A DNA stretch of 9,167 nucleotides. Origin: Treponema sp. GTDB lineage: Bacteria; Spirochaetota; Spirochaetia; Treponematales; Breznakiellaceae. Positions 6,422-9,167 of this stretch are shown here, in pieces. The notes below the pieces were generated by a model. The model had not been told where the DNA came from. It saw only the letters and a list, made by a program, of their open reading frames with translations, and did not search any database. Made by a program: the position numbers and the translations under genes. The stretch's first letter is position 1. The number at the start of each line of letters is the position of its first letter. The DNA is taken from NCBI GenBank assembly GCA_031281685.1, contig JAITFA010000065.1, positions 1 to 9,167 of the forward strand, given 5' to 3'.

Positions 6422-7707
6422 CTTTCTTGATTATTTGTTTTGTTCTGTTTTTGGTAATGGGTATGCCCATCGCCTTTGTGATCGGTATCGCGGGCTTCGC
6501 GTATTTCGCTTCCGTGGAGTACCTCAACTTCGAGACCGCTACCCAGATGATCATCTCCCAAAGCCAGTCCTTCGCGTTCCTCGCCGTGCCGTTCTTCATC
6601 TTCGCGGGAAACCTGATGAACGTGTCGGGCATCACCAGCCGGCTCCTGGACCTGGCGCGGCTCCTGACGCGGCGCATGTACGGCGGCACTGCCCAGATTT
6701 CGGTGGTACTCAGCACCCTGATGGGCGGCGTGTCCGGCTCGGCCACTGCTGACGCGGCTATGGAAACCCGGATACTGGCGCCGGAAATGATGCGCCTTGG
6801 CTACAACAAGGGCTACATCTGCTCGGTGAACTGCCTCACGGCGCTGATCACCGCCACCATCCCCCCAAGCCTGGGACTTATCATCTTCGGCTTTGTGGGC
6901 GAGGTTTCCATAGCGCGGCTTTTCGCGGCGGGGCTTATCCCCGGCGTCCTTATGATGTGCTTTTTGATGGCAACCACCACCATCACGTCCCGGCTCCACA
7001 GGTTCGATCCGCCGCGTCCTGACGCGCCCAAACTTACCCTGAAGGAACTGGGGGACAACCTCAAGGAGTCAATCTGGGCGCTGCTGTTTCCGGTACTCCT
7101 CATCGTCGGTATCCGGTTCGGGGTGTTTACCCCATCGGAGTCCGGGGCATTCGCCGTGGCTTACGCCCTGATCATTGGCAAATTCGTCTACAAGGAGCTG
7201 ACCTGGGAGAATTTCAGGGACGCGCTCATCACCACCCTGAAGGACAACGGCGCCATCATGCTGATCATCGCCATGTCAGGACCTTTCAGCTACGCCATCA
7301 CCTGGGTAAAGGTGCCGGTTCTCGTAAGCGGCTTCCTCTACGGCCTCACCGAAAACCCCCAGATCATGGTACTCGTCATGCTCGGCTTCCTCTTTATCTC
7401 CGGTATGTTCGTGGACAGCAACGTGAACTTCCTGCTTTTAACGCCGATTTTCCTGCCTATAGTAAAAAGTCTGGGCATCGATCCGGTACACTTCGGCGTG
7501 CTTATGGCAACGGTGGTTACCTTGGGGGTAATGACCCCGCCGATTGGCTCTGCCCTGTACACGGTCTGCGGTATCATCAACTGTAGGGTGGAGGATTACA
7601 CCAAGGAGGCGCTCCCCTTCCTGCTTGCGATAATAGTGGAACTGGCGATTCTGACGTTCCTGCCCGGCGTGGTGCTGTGGATACCGAATATGATATTCGG
7701 ATCGTAG
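6418..7707 (+). CDS. dctM: TRAP transporter large permease subunit (DctM family)
   Basis: A 429-residue polytopic inner-membrane protein of normal DctM length, the ion-coupled transport subunit of the TRAP system. Family hallmarks in order: FLVMGMPIAFVIG near the N-terminus, GGVSGSATADAA (103-114) followed by APEMMRLGY, TIPPSLGLIIFG (147-158), GMFVDSNVNF (329-338) followed by TPIFLPI, and VMTPPIGSALY (371-381). Uptake is driven by Na+ or H+ in this family. AGGAGG (6406-6411) lies 6 nt before the ATG, which overlaps the dctQ stop. The gene ends in tandem stops, TAG TAA (7705-7710). No frame disruption or missing segment is seen. Confidence 0.95.
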   Translation: MTFLIICFVLFLVMGMPIAFVIGIAGFAYFASVEYLNFETATQMIISQSQSFAFLAVPFFIFAGNLMNVSGITSRLLDLARLLTRRMYGGTAQISVVLSTLMGGVSGSATADAAMETRILAPEMMRLGYNKGYICSVNCLTALITATIPPSLGLIIFGFVGEVSIARLFAAGLIPGVLMMCFLMATTTITSRLHRFDPPRPDAPKLTLKELGDNLKESIWALLFPVLLIVGIRFGVFTPSESGAFAVAYALIIGKFVYKELTWENFRDALITTLKDNGAIMLIIAMSGPFSYAITWVKVPVLVSGFLYGLTENPQIMVLVMLGFLFISGMFVDSNVNFLLLTPIFLPIVKSLGIDPVHFGVLMATVVTLGVMTPPIGSALYTVCGIINCRVEDYTKEALPFLLAIIVELAILTFLPGVVLWIPNMIFGS

Positions 7708-7726
7708 TAAAAAGCGATTATATCAA

Positions 7727-7754
7727 GCCGCTCGGATGCGCGGGCGGCGTTTTT
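7727..7754 (+). terminator. Terminator/attenuator between dctM and the URO-D-like gene
   Basis: GCCGCTCG (7727-7734) pairs with CGGGCGGC (7741-7748), eight pairs with one U-G wobble and a 6-nt loop GATGCG, followed by G and five T (7750-7754). It lies 17 bases past the second dctM stop and 28 bases before the next start. I see no clear promoter after it, so the downstream gene probably depends on read-through or on a promoter I cannot recognise. Confidence 0.7.
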
Positions 7755-7782
7755 CAAACACAAATTTTATTAGGAGAATTTT

Positions 7783-8844
7783 ATGAGTGAAATACTTGAC
7801 ATTGAAACAAAGAAAAGTCTGATTGCGGCGAACTGGCGGCTTGAGGACATCGACGAGGTTCCGTTTTTCATCGAGGTCGGCCCTTTCCACGGGGCAACGC
7901 AGGACTATTTCTCCGACGATGACGCGGAAATACGATGGGCAGAGGACTTTAGCGCGAAACGGGAAGGCGTTTACGATTACGGTTTCCCCAACATCAAGCC
8001 GAACAAGGGTATCGGCATTGTGGCCGCCGCGTTTGGCTGCGAGTATAGGGTAAACAACGAGGCTGATCCCTGGATTACGGCGCTTATCAACGAGGATAAC
8101 GCCGCCGACGTTTACAAACTTGAACTGCCCGATCCAGTGAATAACCCCGTGTATCAGGACGCATGGAAGCGCCTTGAATACATTCAGAGCCATTCAGCCA
8201 TACCCCTGCGGGTGGTAAACGTGCCTTCGCCGCTGGTAACCGCTTCCCTCATCTGGGATTACACCTCCTTTATCGAATCAACCCTGGAATCCCCCGATGA
8301 GGTACATGCCCTTCTGGAAAAGGTAACAGAGGCGACGATCCAGTACGTCAAAGAGCAACTCAAGCGGATTACGAACTTCTACAGCATCAGCCATGAGGCG
8401 TGGCATATTCCCCGCGAAGTCGGCATACGGATAAGCGATGACACCGCTGCCCTGCTTTCACCCGACCTTTACCGGGAATTCGGCGTAAAGTACAACAGCA
8501 AAATCTCTGAGGCAATAGGCGGAATCGTGGTTCACTCCTGCGGAGACGTGCAGAACGTGGCCGCAGCCATGATGGAAACGACCGGTCTGCGCGGCGTGGA
8601 TTTTACCATTCCTCAGGTTTCTCATTGGGAGAAGATTCGGGACGCTGTGGCGGGAAAAACGGTTCTCTGCGTGCGCCACAATTACTGGGATCACGACCTT
8701 AACGCCAAAGTTGATCTGGCGGAATACTCGAAAAAGCTGCTTGACTTTTTCGGCAGGAAAGGGCTTTTTATCCAGACTTCGACCCCTACACAGGAAGAAG
8801 CCATAGCCCTTGGGGAAAAGCTGCACAAGATACTGTCAAAATAG
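7783..8844 (+). CDS. URO-D / MtaA-CmuA fold protein, probable group-transfer enzyme
   Basis: A 353-residue cytoplasmic TIM-barrel protein of the uroporphyrinogen decarboxylase superfamily. AGGAG (7772-7776) lies 6 nt before the ATG. It lacks the N-terminal arginine-rich RQAGR motif of true HemE, so a haem role is unlikely. The best hallmark is VVHSCGD (249-255): H-x-C is the zinc-binding pair in MtaA/CmuA-type corrinoid methyltransferases, with VDF (272-274) following as in the family. The second family Cys normally sits in a C-terminal segment just before the TP...E pattern; here that segment reads FIQTSTPTQEEA (329-340) and has no Cys. Cys296 (VLCVRH) is a possible substitute ligand. Its place directly after dctPQM suggests that it processes the imported solute. 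No corrinoid-protein gene is in the window. The chemistry (demethylation, methyl transfer, decarboxylation) is open. Confidence 0.85.
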   Translation: MSEILDIETKKSLIAANWRLEDIDEVPFFIEVGPFHGATQDYFSDDDAEIRWAEDFSAKREGVYDYGFPNIKPNKGIGIVAAAFGCEYRVNNEADPWITALINEDNAADVYKLELPDPVNNPVYQDAWKRLEYIQSHSAIPLRVVNVPSPLVTASLIWDYTSFIESTLESPDEVHALLEKVTEATIQYVKEQLKRITNFYSISHEAWHIPREVGIRISDDTAALLSPDLYREFGVKYNSKISEAIGGIVVHSCGDVQNVAAAMMETTGLRGVDFTIPQVSHWEKIRDAVAGKTVLCVRHNYWDHDLNAKVDLAEYSKKLLDFFGRKGLFIQTSTPTQEEAIALGEKLHKILSK

Positions 8845-8849
8845 GGCGC

Positions 8850-8869
8850 ATCCGGCGCGCACGCTGGAT
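8850..8869 (+). other. Stem-loop just after the URO-D-like gene
   Basis: ATCCGGCG (8850-8857) pairs with CGCTGGAT (8862-8869) around a CGCA loop, with one G-U wobble. It starts 6 bases past the stop and has no U-tract, so it is more likely a 3'-end stabiliser or processing structure than a terminator. A competing pairing joins GGCGCAT (8845-8851) to ATGCGCC (8888-8894). Confidence 0.5.
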
Positions 8870-8891
8870 TGGGCTGCAGGATTATTCATGC

Positions 8892-8907
8892 GCCGCTAAA
8901 TAGCGGC
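8892..8907 (+). other. Short GC-rich stem-loop
   Basis: GCCGCT (8892-8897) pairs perfectly with AGCGGC (8902-8907) around AAAT. It is the second of three stem-loops in this 3' region and has no T-tract after it. Confidence 0.5.
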
Positions 8908-8924
8908 ACGGCATTGTCCGTTCC

Positions 8925-8961
8925 AGCTCCCAAGCCTCCCATCGGCGGGCTTGGGAGCTTT
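8925..8961 (+). terminator. 12-bp perfect hairpin, probable end of the TRAP operon
   Basis: AGCTCCCAAGCC (8925-8936) is perfectly complementary to GGCTTGGGAGCT (8948-8959), with an 11-nt loop. Only three T follow (8959-8961), so it is a weak intrinsic terminator by tail but a very stable structure. Being the strongest hairpin after the last gene, it is the likely transcript end. There is no T-run on the opposite strand. Confidence 0.55.
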
Positions 8962-8994
8962 CAAATTCCAGAGCCTGAGCTTAGAACGGAACAA

Positions 8995-9167
8995 TTTGAG
9001 TTCCGAACCAGCTCACCGGAGTTCGGAACTCCTTAATCGGAGTTCTAAACATCAAAGCCGGAGTTCAGAACATCAAAGCCGGAGTTCAGAACTCCTTAAT
9101 CGGAGTTCTAAACATCAAAGCCGGAGTTCAGAACTCCTTAATCGGAGTTCTAAACATCAAAGCCGGA
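8995..9167. repeat. 21-bp tandem repeat array (7 full units, continues past the window)
   Basis: Seven contiguous 21-bp units run from 9016 to 9162, with an eighth starting at 9163 (CCGGA) and cut by the window edge. Each unit has the head YCGGAGTTC, a variable base, RAAC, and one of two 7-base tails, TCCTTAA or ATCAAAG. Units 1, 4 and 6 (9016, 9079, 9121) carry TCCTTAA; units 2, 5 and 7 (9037, 9100, 9142) start with T and carry ATCAAAG; unit 3 (9058) joins the first kind of head to the second kind of tail. The order is a-b-c-a-b-a-b, a 42-bp higher-order repeat with one hybrid. TCCTTAA units contain the dyad GGAGTTC-N-GAACTCC. A decayed unit (GAGTTCCGAAC) lies at 8998-9008. I see no gene in it. 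Confidence 0.9.

Noticed and set aside
7783..8844. HemE (uroporphyrinogen III decarboxylase)
   Set aside because: The N-terminal RQAGR-type substrate motif is absent and no haem genes are nearby. The H-x-C motif fits the MtaA/CmuA branch of the superfamily.
9016..9167. CRISPR array
   Set aside because: The units are contiguous 21-mers with no unique spacers, and no cas gene is present.
8900..9167. Partial CDS running off the right edge through the repeats
   Set aside because: The frame is open, but it has no start codon with a ribosome binding site, crosses the 12-bp hairpin, and is open because of the repeat period.

Overview
The window (about 9.2 kb, moderately GC-rich, all real genes on the + strand) looks like chromosome from a spirochaete, most likely a gut-type Treponema. 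This is inferred from the style of the TRAP binding protein (signal peptide ending MVFAGG followed by a Gln/Gly/Ala/Ser-rich linker), from the spirochaete look of the first protein, and from the intergenic GGAGTTC/GAACTCC repeats. No rRNA, tRNA or other taxonomic marker is present, so the assignment is tentative. There is no CRISPR array, transposase, phage gene, tRNA or recognisable defence system.

Layout. (1) 24-896: a 290-residue protein with a sigma-factor-like N-terminal helical part, a long charged coiled coil and a C-terminal helix-turn-helix of the sigma region 4 type, followed by a nested-stem terminator (906-969). (2) 1067-4706: a promoter and two translationally coupled half-transporters forming a heterodimeric ABC exporter. 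The ATP sites are asymmetric: the first subunit has Asp and Gln in place of the catalytic Glu and switch His, and the second has a VSQGQ signature. (3) 4725-8844: a strong sigma-70-like promoter only 18 bases past the exporter, a 5' leader hairpin, then dctP-dctQ-dctM (a complete TRAP uptake system) and a gene for a URO-D/MtaA/CmuA-fold protein. Intrinsic terminators after dctP and after dctM both lie inside the apparent operon and probably step down expression: much binding protein, less permease, separately set enzyme. (4) 8845-9167: no gene; three stem-loops and then a 21-bp tandem repeat array that runs off the window edge.

How the parts may work together. DctP captures an organic acid or similar anionic solute in the periplasm and DctQM imports it with Na+ or H+. 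The URO-D-fold enzyme, encoded last in the same unit, is the best candidate for acting on the imported compound, possibly as a corrinoid-linked methyl or other group transferase. It is clearly not HemE, and the usual second zinc cysteine appears absent. The ABC pair is a separate export unit. The most interesting items are the TRAP/URO-D pairing, the double-attenuator layout, the divergent sigma-like protein and the composite 21/42-bp repeat.
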